Shown piece after piece: positions 44,783 through 53,562 of a stretch of DNA of 64,000 bases. The notes below the pieces were generated by a model. The model saw nothing but the letters and a program-made list of their open reading frames with translations, had not been told where the DNA came from and did no database searches. Both the position numbers and the translations under genes were made by a program. How positions within the stretch are numbered: position 1 is the first letter of the stretch; every line of letters starts with the position of its first letter. This DNA comes from an uncultured Arenicella sp. (lineage in GTDB: Bacteria; Pseudomonadota; Gammaproteobacteria; Arenicellales; Arenicellaceae): assembly GCA_937974565.1 (NCBI GenBank), contig CALJWL010000052.1, positions 1-64,000 of the forward strand. Direction: 5' to 3'.

Positions 44783-46648
44783 TCAATCTAGCTCAAATGG
44801 TTGAAATTCTCTAAGCTCGCCTGCGTTCAATTTATCAAGGTCTCTTTGATCGGCTTTATTGATAATAATATTATTCAACACTAAAAAGTCCATTTGGGTG
44901 TTCATAAAACAGCGGTAAGCGTCGTTCGGGGTATTAACAATAGGTTCACCGCGCACGTTGAAAGACGTGTTAATAACCACTGGGCACCCTGTAAGATGCT
45001 CAAAGGCGCTTATCAGGCGGTGAAAGCGAGGGTTCGTTTGCGCATGCACGGTCTGCAATCGCGCGGTATTGTCAACGTGTGTGATGGCGGGTAATTTGGA
45101 GCGGGGTTGACTGAGTTTCGCCAAACCTTTTACATCGGCGTCTTCAACAAAGCCATCAAGTTGTTGTGAGTTCTTAAGAGGCGCCACCACCGACATGTAT
45201 GGGCTTGCTCCACTGTGTTCAAAAACCTCATCCACTCTCTCCGCTAACACCGAAGGGGCAAAAGGCCTGAATGACTCACGATACTTTATTTTTAAATTCA
45301 TCACAGACTGCATCTCCACCTTTCGTGGGTCAGCAATGATTGACCGATTGCCTAATGCCCTTGGCCCATACTCCATGCGCCCCTGAAACCAACCAATAAC
45401 GTAACCTTGATCCAACAGTTTTGCGACCTTTAAATCTAAATCACTCTCTGGCACTTCAACATAATGCGCACCAAGTTGATCTAAGCACTCTCTAACGTGT
45501 TGCGTCTGGTAACTTGGCCCTAAATAGCCCCCTTGCATGTGATCGCCTTTGCTAAGGATACGCTGACCATCATGGTATTGGTGCCAAGCTTGCAATGCGG
45601 CGCCTAAGGCGCCACCAGCATCCCCGGCGGCGGGCTGCACCCAAATGTTATCAAATTTAGATTCACGCACCAAACGACCTATTGCGACACAATTGAGCGC
45701 AACGCCACCGGCCAAGCACAAATTCGTATCACCCGTTTCGTCATGCACGTTGTTAGCGAGTTTCAAAACAATTTCTTCGGTTACTTGTTGAATCGATCTC
45801 GCTAAGTCCATTTCTTTTTGAGTGAGTTCAGATTCAGGGGCTCTTGGCTTTCCACCAAATAAATGGTGAAACTTATTGGATGTCATCGTTAAGCCAACAG
45901 CAAAATTGAAGTAACTCATATTAAGCTTAAACGTGCCATCGTCTCTAACATCAATCAGGTGATGATAAATATCATCCACATAACGTGGCTCACCATAAGG
46001 CGCCAGGCCCATTAATTTATATTCGCCAGAGTTAACCTTAAACCCGCAGTAGTAAGTGAATGCACTGTAAAGTAAACCTAATGAGTGCGGAAAGTGAAGC
46101 TCCCATAAAGGCGCAATCGCATTTCCATTGCCCTGCCAAACAGAAGTGGTTGCCCATTCACCCACGCCATCCAAGCATAATACGGCGGCACGCTCAAACG
46201 GAGAAGGAAAGAATGCCGAAGCCGCGTGTGATTGGTGATGTTCGGTAAACAATAATGCGGGTATTTCAGGGCTTTTATCATTGCCACTATTCTCAGCGAT
46301 GGCTCTTAGCTCTTTGCGTAAAACAGATTTTAATAACAGCTTTTCCTTCAACCAAATCGGCATTGCCATAACAAAGGAGCGAAAGCCTTTCGGAGCATAG
46401 GCAAGGTAGGTTTCCAGTAAACGTTCAAATTTCAATAGCGGCTTATCATAGAACACCACATGGGCTAATTGCCCCAAGTCAACACCGGCCTCACTGAGAC
46501 AATACTGTATTGCGTGTTTTGGAAAGCTCGCATCGTGCTTTTTACGAGTGAATCGCTCTTCTTGAGCGGCAGCAATGATTTTTCCATCGACCGTCAGCAC
46601 CGCTGCACTGTCATGGTAATACGCGGATATTCCTAAGATGGCTGTCAT
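44783..46648 (-). CDS. O-carbamoyltransferase (NodU/CmcH family)
   Basis: A 621-residue enzyme that would transfer a carbamoyl group from carbamoyl phosphate, through an adenylate intermediate, to a hydroxyl on a sugar or small molecule. The N-terminal Kae1-like domain starts ILGISAYYHDSAAVL, with EHHQSHAASAFFPSPF and LCLDGVGEWATTSVW. The metal and nucleotide loops are LCLAGGVALNCVAIGRL and AAGDAGGALGAAL. The C-terminal YrdC-like part shows MEYGPRALGNRSIIADPR and NTSFNVRGEPIV. It is first in a three-gene module with the SxtJ-type and DUF5989-type genes. The acceptor is unknown; no glycosyltransferases are nearby. Confidence 0.9.
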   Translation of the reverse strand: MTAILGISAYYHDSAAVLTVDGKIIAAAQEERFTRKKHDASFPKHAIQYCLSEAGVDLGQLAHVVFYDKPLLKFERLLETYLAYAPKGFRSFVMAMPIWLKEKLLLKSVLRKELRAIAENSGNDKSPEIPALLFTEHHQSHAASAFFPSPFERAAVLCLDGVGEWATTSVWQGNGNAIAPLWELHFPHSLGLLYSAFTYYCGFKVNSGEYKLMGLAPYGEPRYVDDIYHHLIDVRDDGTFKLNMSYFNFAVGLTMTSNKFHHLFGGKPRAPESELTQKEMDLARSIQQVTEEIVLKLANNVHDETGDTNLCLAGGVALNCVAIGRLVRESKFDNIWVQPAAGDAGGALGAALQAWHQYHDGQRILSKGDHMQGGYLGPSYQTQHVRECLDQLGAHYVEVPESDLDLKVAKLLDQGYVIGWFQGRMEYGPRALGNRSIIADPRKVEMQSVMNLKIKYRESFRPFAPSVLAERVDEVFEHSGASPYMSVVAPLKNSQQLDGFVEDADVKGLAKLSQPRSKLPAITHVDNTARLQTVHAQTNPRFHRLISAFEHLTGCPVVINTSFNVRGEPIVNTPNDAYRCFMNTQMDFLVLNNIIINKADQRDLDKLNAGELREFQPFELD

Positions 46649-46774
46649 GTTTTTAGTCGTAATTTATGTGCGCAACGATCATTACGAATACCATTTAATA
46701 TCGTTAATACGCTTCGAAAAGTCATGTCATCAGGCACAGGTTTGACGCTTTTTAGCACGTTACCATCCAGTCTG

Positions 46775-47515
46775 TTAGATCATCACCGAACGACCGCCGT
46801 CCACTGCAATTACCTGGCCGGTAATATACGGCGCTTGGTCAATTAAAAATTGCACCAAGCTTGCAATGTCTTCAGGGGCACCCATGCGCTGTAGCGGAAT
46901 CTTTTTTAAAATCTCGCTTTTCTCTGGGGTGATTGAATTGTGTTCCGGCCAAAGAATGGCACCGGGCGAGACAGCATTCACCCGGATGGCTGGAGCCAAA
47001 TCTCGTGCCAACGCCTTGGTCAACATTTCTAACCCAGCTTTAGCAGAGCAGTAAATTGGGTGATCGGCCATTGGGTTTTTAGCGTGTATGTCAACGATAT
47101 TAATAATCGAACCACCCGTGTCACGCAGATGTTTGGCTGCGTGTTTAACCAAAAATGCCGGTGCTTTTAGGTTGCTGCCAACCAAATCATTCCAAAAGTC
47201 GATTTCCAATAACTCTATTGGCGTTGGGTAGAAGCTTGATGCGTTGTTAATCAACACATCTAAACGACCAAAACACTGAACGGCCGTGTCAATCACCGCC
47301 GGAATGCAATCGATGTCCATCAGGTCACATTGCGCCGTAACCGCCGATTCAGGTCGTTTAGCATTCATCTCACCCACCAAAGTCGATGCTGCATTGGCCG
47401 ATGAACGATAGTGAACCACAATATTATGCCCTGCGCCGTGTAAGGTCAGTGCCATTTGACGGCCAATGCGCTTAGCGCCACCGGTAATCAGAACTGTTTT
47501 AGTAGAAGCGGTCAT
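46775..47515 (-). CDS. Pteridine reductase-type SDR (FolM-like)
   Basis: A 246-residue SDR of the pteridine reductase group: cofactor motif TGGAKRIG (11-18) with Arg/Lys favouring NADPH, NNASSFYPTPI, YCSAKAGLEMLTKALA and the C-terminal YITGQVIAVDGGRS. It probably reduces dihydropterins, possibly dihydrofolate. The start is ATG 47515, since the upstream TTG has no ribosome binding site. It is divergent from uppP, with 65 bases between. Confidence 0.85.
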   Translation of the reverse strand: MTASTKTVLITGGAKRIGRQMALTLHGAGHNIVVHYRSSANAASTLVGEMNAKRPESAVTAQCDLMDIDCIPAVIDTAVQCFGRLDVLINNASSFYPTPIELLEIDFWNDLVGSNLKAPAFLVKHAAKHLRDTGGSIINIVDIHAKNPMADHPIYCSAKAGLEMLTKALARDLAPAIRVNAVSPGAILWPEHNSITPEKSEILKKIPLQRMGAPEDIASLVQFLIDQAPYITGQVIAVDGGRSVMI

Positions 47516-47580
47516 TTTGAGGTGCAAACAATCAACTAAAAACTTACTATAACGTATTCGCTTTCTCGTAACCGCATATT

Positions 47581-48381
47581 ATGGATTTTTTCCAAGCTAT
47601 TGTGCTTGCCATTGTGCAGGGCATTGTGGAATTTTTGCCTATCTCCAGTTCGGCGCACTTAATTTTAGTGCCTGAGATTTTGGGCTGGACGGATCAAGGC
47701 TTAGCCTTCGATGTGGCCGTTCATGTCGGAACTTTGTTGGCTGTGGTGGTGTTCTTACGCAAAGAAATTGGCCAAATAGTACCCGCGTGGCTGGTTGGCT
47801 GGAAGACTTATAACTGGACGGCAGACGGTCAACTGGGCTGGCTCATCATCATCGCCACGATACCCGTAGGCTTAATCGGTTTAGTATTTAAAGACTATAT
47901 CGAACTGAATCTGCGCTCGAGTATGGTGATCGCCATCACCACGGTATTTTTTGGCTTGGTATTGGGGTGGGCAGATCAAAAAGCCGAAAAAAACACCAAA
48001 ACCATTCAAAACTTGGATTGGCGTCAAACCTTAGTTGTCGGTTTTGCTCAAGCTATTGCGTTAATACCCGGAACGTCACGTTCAGGCATCACCATGACAG
48101 CCATGTTAGCCTTGGGCTACACTCGAATTGCAGCCGCACGTTTTTCATTTTTAATGGCCATACCGGCAATTGCTTTACCGGGTTTACTAAAAGCCAACGA
48201 TTTGGCCAGTGCAGATACCATGGTATCTTGGAGTATTCTAACAACGGGCGTGTGCGTGTCAGCGTTAGTGGCCTTTTTATGCATGAATGTGTTTATCCGA
48301 TTCGTTGATAGGGTCGGCATGATGCCCTTTGTTGTTTACCGCATTCTCTTAGGCCTTGCCATTATTGTGTTACTTAACTAA
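47581..48381 (+). CDS. uppP: Undecaprenyl-diphosphatase
   Basis: A 266-residue polytopic inner-membrane phosphatase that recycles the C55 lipid carrier for peptidoglycan and other surface polymers. The family signatures are clear: GIVEFLPISSSAHLILVP near the N-terminus and the catalytic PGTSRSGITMTAMLALG in the middle. Length and start (ATG 47581) are normal. It is followed by hslO with a 41-base gap. Confidence 0.95.
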   Translation: MDFFQAIVLAIVQGIVEFLPISSSAHLILVPEILGWTDQGLAFDVAVHVGTLLAVVVFLRKEIGQIVPAWLVGWKTYNWTADGQLGWLIIIATIPVGLIGLVFKDYIELNLRSSMVIAITTVFFGLVLGWADQKAEKNTKTIQNLDWRQTLVVGFAQAIALIPGTSRSGITMTAMLALGYTRIAAARFSFLMAIPAIALPGLLKANDLASADTMVSWSILTTGVCVSALVAFLCMNVFIRFVDRVGMMPFVVYRILLGLAIIVLLN

Positions 48382-48422
48382 GGCCCAAGGCCGCTCTAAC
48401 ATTTTCAACATTACTGATTTTC

Positions 48423-49295
48423 ATGACCACTGATTTTCGCCAACGCTTTGTGTTTGATGAGCTTGATATACGCGGTTGTATTGTGTGTTTAAGTGACACT
48501 TGCGAGGCCATACAAGCCACGCACCATTATCCGCCTAACATCGCCAAATTGCTGAATGAATTTGCATTGGCCGCGACTCTATTACGAGACTCAATCAAGC
48601 TGGATGGCAGTGTAACCATACAATTGCGCACGCAATCGGCCATCAGCTTGATGATGGCCGATTGCATAGCGGATCGACGCGTGCGTGCCATTGCTGAATA
48701 CTCATCTGAGGAATTAGCCTCTGGCAGTGACATTGCACTCAATCGCTTAGGTGAAGGCGCTGTTCTAGCGATCACCATCACACCGGAGGAAGGTGAGCGT
48801 TACCAAAGCATTGTGCCCATCGAAAATGCCCGTTTGGCAACGTGTTTGGCTGACTATTTTAAGCGTTCAGAACAGTTGCCCAGTCTGTTCTCGTTTCACA
48901 GTAACCATGAAAACGCACTTGGCATCGCTCTGCACGCTCTACCAATGAATAAGGTGACAGACATAGCGCAGACCGAAGCTCACTTTGAACGTCTGGATGC
49001 ACTCATAACCACCCTAACCACAGAAGAAGCCTTATCTCTGTCCGCACGTGACATCCTCACTCTGTTATTCCATCAAGAGTCGTGCCGCTTGTTTGATGCC
49101 CATCCAGTTGAGTTTGGCTGCGTTTGCTCGGCCGAAAAATCACTTGACGCTGTACGATCATTGGGTCTAAACAGTGTGAATGAATTAATTCACGAGCAAC
49201 AATCCGAAGGCAATGATACTGTGGTTATCGACTGCCACTTTTGTTTTCAGCGCTATGAATTTAATTTTGAACAAATTCGTGGCCTTTTTATCTAG
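48423..49295 (+). CDS. hslO: Hsp33 redox-regulated chaperone
   Basis: A 290-residue cytoplasmic holdase that activates when its zinc-binding cysteines are oxidised. The C-terminal redox switch is present in full: CVC (about 234 and 236) and CHFC (about 270 and 273). The N-terminal part (FVFDELDIRGCIVCL, LLRDSIKLDGSVTIQL) is normal for the family. A rho-independent terminator overlaps the stop codon. Confidence 0.95.
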   Translation: MTTDFRQRFVFDELDIRGCIVCLSDTCEAIQATHHYPPNIAKLLNEFALAATLLRDSIKLDGSVTIQLRTQSAISLMMADCIADRRVRAIAEYSSEELASGSDIALNRLGEGAVLAITITPEEGERYQSIVPIENARLATCLADYFKRSEQLPSLFSFHSNHENALGIALHALPMNKVTDIAQTEAHFERLDALITTLTTEEALSLSARDILTLLFHQESCRLFDAHPVEFGCVCSAEKSLDAVRSLGLNSVNELIHEQQSEGNDTVVIDCHFCFQRYEFNFEQIRGLFI

Positions 49296-49324
49296 GAGCG
49301 CTCTAAAGCGTTCCTAGCCTTTTT
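49292..49324 (+). terminator. Rho-independent terminator of hslO
   Basis: The stem CTAGGAGCGCT/AGCGTTCCTAG (11 bp with one G-U pair, 4-base loop) is followed by CCTTTTT. It begins inside the hslO stop codon and separates it from the DUF2058 gene. Confidence 0.85.
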
Positions 49325-49355
49325 ACAATCAATACACGCCTAATCGATATTTCCA

Positions 49356-49889
49356 ATGAGCAACTCATTAAAAGACCAGCTGCTAAAAGCGGGGTTAGTT
49401 AAAAAGAAAGACGTAAAAAAGCAACCCAAAAAGAAAGCGCCTCAGGTTGCCAAAAAGAACCGCAAGAAACCCAGCGAAAACACCTTGCGCACTCAACGCG
49501 CCATGCTGGACAAAGCCAAGAAAGACAAAAAACTCAACGAGCAACGCCGCCTTGAAGCTGAACGCAAAGCTTTAATGGCGCAGATCAAACAGTTGGTCAA
49601 TGGCAGCAAGGTCGATCGCAAAGATGGCGAAACGGCATACAACTTCACCTACAATAAGAAAGTGAAAACCGTTTACGTCACCGAAGAACAGCACACTCTG
49701 CTTTCAAAAGACCAATTGGTGATCATAGCCATGGGGGGCGAGGTGTTCGATGTGGTGCCTAAAGTAGTGGCGAGCAAGATTGCCGAGCGTGATGCGAACA
49801 TGGTGGTTAGCAATGAACAAGCAGACAGCACTCCCGCTGAAGACGACCCCTATGCGGATTATCAAATACCCGATGATTTAATGTGGTAG
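49356..49889 (+). CDS. DUF2058 (YaiL-like) protein
   Basis: A 177-residue protein with a very Lys-rich coiled N-terminal half (KDQLLKAGLVKKKDVKKQPKKKAPQ) and a compact C-terminal domain (YNFTYNKKVKTVYVTEEQHTLLSKDQLVIIAM) ending with an acidic tail. It matches the YaiL/DUF2058 family, described as nucleic-acid associated. The basic first half fits RNA or DNA binding. It is four bases before rmuC. Confidence 0.85.
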   Translation: MSNSLKDQLLKAGLVKKKDVKKQPKKKAPQVAKKNRKKPSENTLRTQRAMLDKAKKDKKLNEQRRLEAERKALMAQIKQLVNGSKVDRKDGETAYNFTYNKKVKTVYVTEEQHTLLSKDQLVIIAMGGEVFDVVPKVVASKIAERDANMVVSNEQADSTPAEDDPYADYQIPDDLMW

Positions 49890-49893
49890 CTCT

Positions 49894-51453
49894 GTGCAGA
49901 ATCTATTAGATCAAGCAACCCTCTGGCTTAACCAAACGCTACCGCTTTATTGGCTAGTCGCCATCGTTATTGTGCTGCTCGCCTTTATGTTGATCAGCCG
50001 CCACCGCTATCGCAAACGCATACACAACACTAACGAAGAACGAGAACAATTGGCCCTGCTGCGCGCCAGCAATCAACAACGCATAGAGCAGCTAGAAAGT
50101 GATTACAGTGCAGCGAACCAACAAGCCCAAACCACAAACCTACAGATACAGGCCCTGATTGCGCAAACAGCGGAACTGAAAGCCAGCCGTGATGAAAAGT
50201 TGACGCAAGTGCAAGCACTGGAACATGAACGTGCGGGCTTACGTGAAATGCAAGAAAACTCGCAACGTAAAATCAATCGCCTGGAGAGCGATGTGCGAGA
50301 GCAAACAACCAGGCTAAGCGCTGAGCAGGATAAACTGACTGAGCTTAAGCAGCAATTCGAACACCAAAAAGGCGAACTCAAGAATGAGTTTAAAGTTGTC
50401 TCTGAAGAAATCATTAAAGACCGTCAACGCTTGCTCGCTGAGCAAAACAAAGAAGGGGTAGGAGCGCTGTTAAAGCCATTGCAAGAACAGATTCATGGAT
50501 TTCAACAACGTGTAAACCAAGTGCATGACGAATCAATCAAGGGCAACGCTACGCTGCGTGCCGAGATCGAAAATGTGCAGAAAATGGGCCTTTCTATTCA
50601 AGAAGAAGCCAATAATTTGGCCACCGCACTCAAAGGCGATTCACAACAACGTGGGGCATGGGGAGAAGCTCAATTAGAACGAACTCTGGAACTCAGCGGT
50701 CTAGTGCAACACCAACATTATGAGAAACAAAGCTCGTTTTTTGATGACGCCGGCAAACGTAAAGTAACCGATTACCTGATCTCGCTTCCCGAAGATAAGT
50801 GCATCATCATAGACAGTAAAGTTTCTTTATTGGATTACGAACGAGCAAGCTCGGGTGATGCCGAGCAACAAAAAGCGGGCATGAAATTACATGTGACCGC
50901 CGTTAGACGACACATTGAGGAACTCGCTAAAAAGGAATACACCAACTTGAACTCCTTACACAGCCCAGACTTTATTCTGATGTTTATGCCAATTGAACCG
51001 GCCTACATCGAGGCCATGAAACATGACCCCGAATTGTTTGCTTATGGCTTCAATAAGAATGTCATTTTAGTATCACACACAACGTTGATGCCAATCTTGC
51101 GTACCGTCGCTAATCTGTGGATGTTGGATAAAAGCAATAAAGAAGCTCGCATGCTCGGCGAGAGGGCCAGTGACATTTATAACTCTGTTGCCTTAGTCTC
51201 AGAGCGGGTGTTAAAGCTGGGTAAAACGCTGAATACCGCCAGCACGCATTACAACGAAACCGTTAAATCCATTTCCGGCGCACAAGGCTTGCAAGGCAAG
51301 GTGGCTCGCTTTAACAAGTTATCGAGCAAAGCCAACAAAGCCATGGAGGTACTGGAAGAAAAGCCCCTTGAGTTTGACTCCATCAAGCTCAAGGCTGAAG
51401 CCATACCCGAGCTGTCTCAACGCGAAAAGCAACAAGAAGACAACGCGGATTGA
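49894..51453 (+). CDS. rmuC: DNA recombination protein RmuC
   Basis: A 519-residue protein with one N-terminal membrane segment (WLVAIVIVLLAFML, ~18-33), a long coiled coil (~45-190) and the conserved RmuC nuclease-like core (GAWGEAQLERTLELSGL, DYLISLPEDKCIIIDSKVSLLDYERA, PDFILMFMPIEPAYIEAM). RmuC limits inversions and acts at stalled or broken DNA, and has been linked to defence against foreign DNA. The GTG start lies 4 bases after the DUF2058 stop. Confidence 0.93.
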   Translation: MQNLLDQATLWLNQTLPLYWLVAIVIVLLAFMLISRHRYRKRIHNTNEEREQLALLRASNQQRIEQLESDYSAANQQAQTTNLQIQALIAQTAELKASRDEKLTQVQALEHERAGLREMQENSQRKINRLESDVREQTTRLSAEQDKLTELKQQFEHQKGELKNEFKVVSEEIIKDRQRLLAEQNKEGVGALLKPLQEQIHGFQQRVNQVHDESIKGNATLRAEIENVQKMGLSIQEEANNLATALKGDSQQRGAWGEAQLERTLELSGLVQHQHYEKQSSFFDDAGKRKVTDYLISLPEDKCIIIDSKVSLLDYERASSGDAEQQKAGMKLHVTAVRRHIEELAKKEYTNLNSLHSPDFILMFMPIEPAYIEAMKHDPELFAYGFNKNVILVSHTTLMPILRTVANLWMLDKSNKEARMLGERASDIYNSVALVSERVLKLGKTLNTASTHYNETVKSISGAQGLQGKVARFNKLSSKANKAMEVLEEKPLEFDSIKLKAEAIPELSQREKQQEDNAD

Positions 51454-51473
51454 AAATTCAGCAATAATTGATC

Positions 51474-52940
51474 ATGAATAGCTTACACGATTTAGAAATA
51501 TTACTGCTAAAGGAGAAGCAACTGATCGTGGTCGAAACCGAGCGTGAAGGTTGCTTTGTTAATGCCTTCCATGAACTGGCCAGGCGCTTTCATAAACCGA
51601 TTTACCTTTGGTCGCTCACCAAAGGTTTACAGCGTTTAGCGGCCGGTTACGATGCACAAAAAATCAATGGCGACTACAAACAACTGCTGGGGCAAATCAC
51701 CAGCACCCACGTGCCATCGATATACGTTTTGGTTGACTTCCATCCGTTTTTAAATGAACCGTTAGCCGTTCGCTATATCAAAGACTGCATTAATGACACC
51801 GAGCATACCCTGATCTTGTTATCGCAGACATTGGAGTTACCTCAAGAGCTACAGACACACGCCACTCACTATTCTCTGCCCCTACCCACACGCGACCAAC
51901 TTAAGCGCATGGTCAGTGGCCTCGCTAAAGAATGGGCCAATGAAACCAATGGCAAACTCAAAGTCGATGATCGTAAAATTGTCAGCCGCATCATCGACAG
52001 CTTATGCGGCCTTAAAATGAGCGAAGCACAACGGTTGGCCAAACACGCCATTTATGACGATGGCGTGCTTAATCAGCAAGACGTCATCGATATTGCCAAA
52101 GACAAGTTTGATCTTCTTAATACCGACAGCCTATTAAACCTACAACTGGATTACGAAAACTTGAGAGACATCGCAGGGTTTAAAAATTTAAAGCACTGGC
52201 TCAAATTGCGAAAACCTGTTTTTACTGGGCAAGCCCAATTGCCCGGTGGCGATATACCCAAAGGATTATTACTACTCGGTGTACAAGGCTGCGGCAAAAG
52301 CATGGCGGCAAAAGCGGTGGCCAACTCATGGGGGCTGCCGTTACTGCACTTGGATTTTTCCATTCTCTACAATCGTTTTTATGGTCAAACTGAGGAAAAT
52401 CTACGCGCCGCGTTGGCCACCGCCGAGCTAATGCAACCTTGTGTTTTGTGGTTAGACGAAATAGAGAAAGGCTTATCGGCTGTATCCGCCTCGGATGATG
52501 TATCAAAACGGATGTTAGGCACCTTTTTAACTTGGCTGGCAGAAAACAAAAAACGCGTATTTATTGTCGCCACGGCTAATGACGTTAGCGCACTTCCCCC
52601 CGAACTTCTGCGTAAAGGGCGCTTTGATGAAATCTTTTTTGTTGACCTGCCAAGTCAAGAAGACCGAGAGGACATACTTCGAACCCATTTAACTCGCCGC
52701 GATCTCACCTTTAAGGCCATCGACTTAGCTCATATAGCAAAACAAACAGATGGCTTTTCTGGAGCTGAATTAGAGCAACTCATCGTGAGCGCGGTTTATG
52801 CAACTTATGCCGAGAATCACGTGATCACCACAGAACGGCTGGCTGACCAGGTGGCCGCTACTCGGCCATTATCGGTGTTGATGGCGGAAAAAATTCAACA
52901 CCTAAGAAATTGGGCAAAGAACCGCACAATATCAGTTTAA
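51474..52940 (+). CDS. AAA+ ATPase, Ycf46-like
   Basis: About 488 residues. The N-terminal ~210 residues form an uncommon alpha/beta domain ([32 protein letters not shown]), as in Ycf46-like proteins. The C-terminal AAA module has Walker [12 protein letters not shown] (~268), Walker [11 protein letters not shown] (~327), sensor ATAND and the arginine-finger segment [12 protein letters not shown]. The start is ATG 51474, 20 bases behind rmuC, so the two may be co-transcribed. Its molecular job is not known; regulation of photosynthesis and DNA repair have been suggested for relatives. Confidence 0.85.
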   Translation: MNSLHDLEILLLKEKQLIVVETEREGCFVNAFHELARRFHKPIYLWSLTKGLQRLAAGYDAQKINGDYKQLLGQITSTHVPSIYVLVDFHPFLNEPLAVRYIKDCINDTEHTLILLSQTLELPQELQTHATHYSLPLPTRDQLKRMVSGLAKEWANETNGKLKVDDRKIVSRIIDSLCGLKMSEAQRLAKHAIYDDGVLNQQDVIDIAKDKFDLLNTDSLLNLQLDYENLRDIAGFKNLKHWLKLRKPVFTGQAQLPGGDIPKGLLLLGVQGCGKSMAAKAVANSWGLPLLHLDFSILYNRFYGQTEENLRAALATAELMQPCVLWLDEIEKGLSAVSASDDVSKRMLGTFLTWLAENKKRVFIVATANDVSALPPELLRKGRFDEIFFVDLPSQEDREDILRTHLTRRDLTFKAIDLAHIAKQTDGFSGAELEQLIVSAVYATYAENHVITTERLADQVAATRPLSVLMAEKIQHLRNWAKNRTISV

Positions 52941-53025
52941 ATCAACGTTAAAGAGATCATTACACAAACCGACAACGGATTAAAAATAGCTGAAACTCTT
53001 CTACTTTATTATTGAATAAGCCCCC

Positions 53026-53415
53026 ATGAACTTAGAACGGAAATTAGCAATCACATCATTAATTTTCGCCACCCTTCACTTTCTTGGTGAAACCGCTTGG
53101 CACATTATATTCGGCCAGTTTTTACCCATGCTAATTGTGGATTACATTGCCGTATCGTTGTTGGTGTACGGCGCACTTAAAACGCTTAAAACCCACACAG
53201 CCGTTGGCTTACTCTGCGGAGCATGGGGGTTTGAGTTCTGTCTTAATTATCGAACTCTGTTTCATCGCGTTGAGAAGTTACAAAGTGGCATCGGCCTGGG
53301 TGACCACGCCATTGATACCACTGCCTACGTATTAGCCGTGCTGATGGTATTTTCCGTCACCATGTTTTTATTAACCCTATACGCCGTTAATAAACAAACC
53401 AAAATGCCGCGCTAA
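53026..53415 (+). CDS. Four-helix membrane protein, unknown
   Basis: A 129-residue protein with four hydrophobic segments (about 8-27, 34-52, 58-74 and 100-121) and conserved-looking polar residues inside helices (LHFLGETAWH, NYRTLFHRVEK). Not recognised. It ends about 25 bases before the structured leader of the dipeptidase gene. Confidence 0.7.
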   Translation: MNLERKLAITSLIFATLHFLGETAWHIIFGQFLPMLIVDYIAVSLLVYGALKTLKTHTAVGLLCGAWGFEFCLNYRTLFHRVEKLQSGIGLGDHAIDTTAYVLAVLMVFSVTMFLLTLYAVNKQTKMPR

Positions 53416-53470
53416 AAACTCTGTTTCACAATGATTGCACGGCGATAATCGATCAAACACGACACAAGTA

Positions 53471-53545
53471 GGCAGTGGTTGAGCGCCCTCTCAAGGGCGA
53501 ACCTTTACCTGCCCGTCATAAAGGGGCACACTGCCAACAACCCCT
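53471..53545 (+). ncRNA. Candidate three-way-junction leader RNA
   Basis: Three perfect nested stems: P1 GGCAGTG/CACTGCC (53471-53477, 53529-53535) encloses P2 CGCCCT/AGGGCG (53484-53489, 53494-53499) and P3 CCTTTA/TAAAGG (53502-53507, 53519-53524). An alternative stem AGGGG/CCCCT (53522-53526, 53541-53545) would compete with P1 and P3. It ends 18 bases before the dipeptidase ATG, so it is in the right place for a regulatory leader. It does not match any riboswitch class I can recall. Confidence 0.45.
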
Positions 53546-53562
53546 AACACAAGAGATCGACT

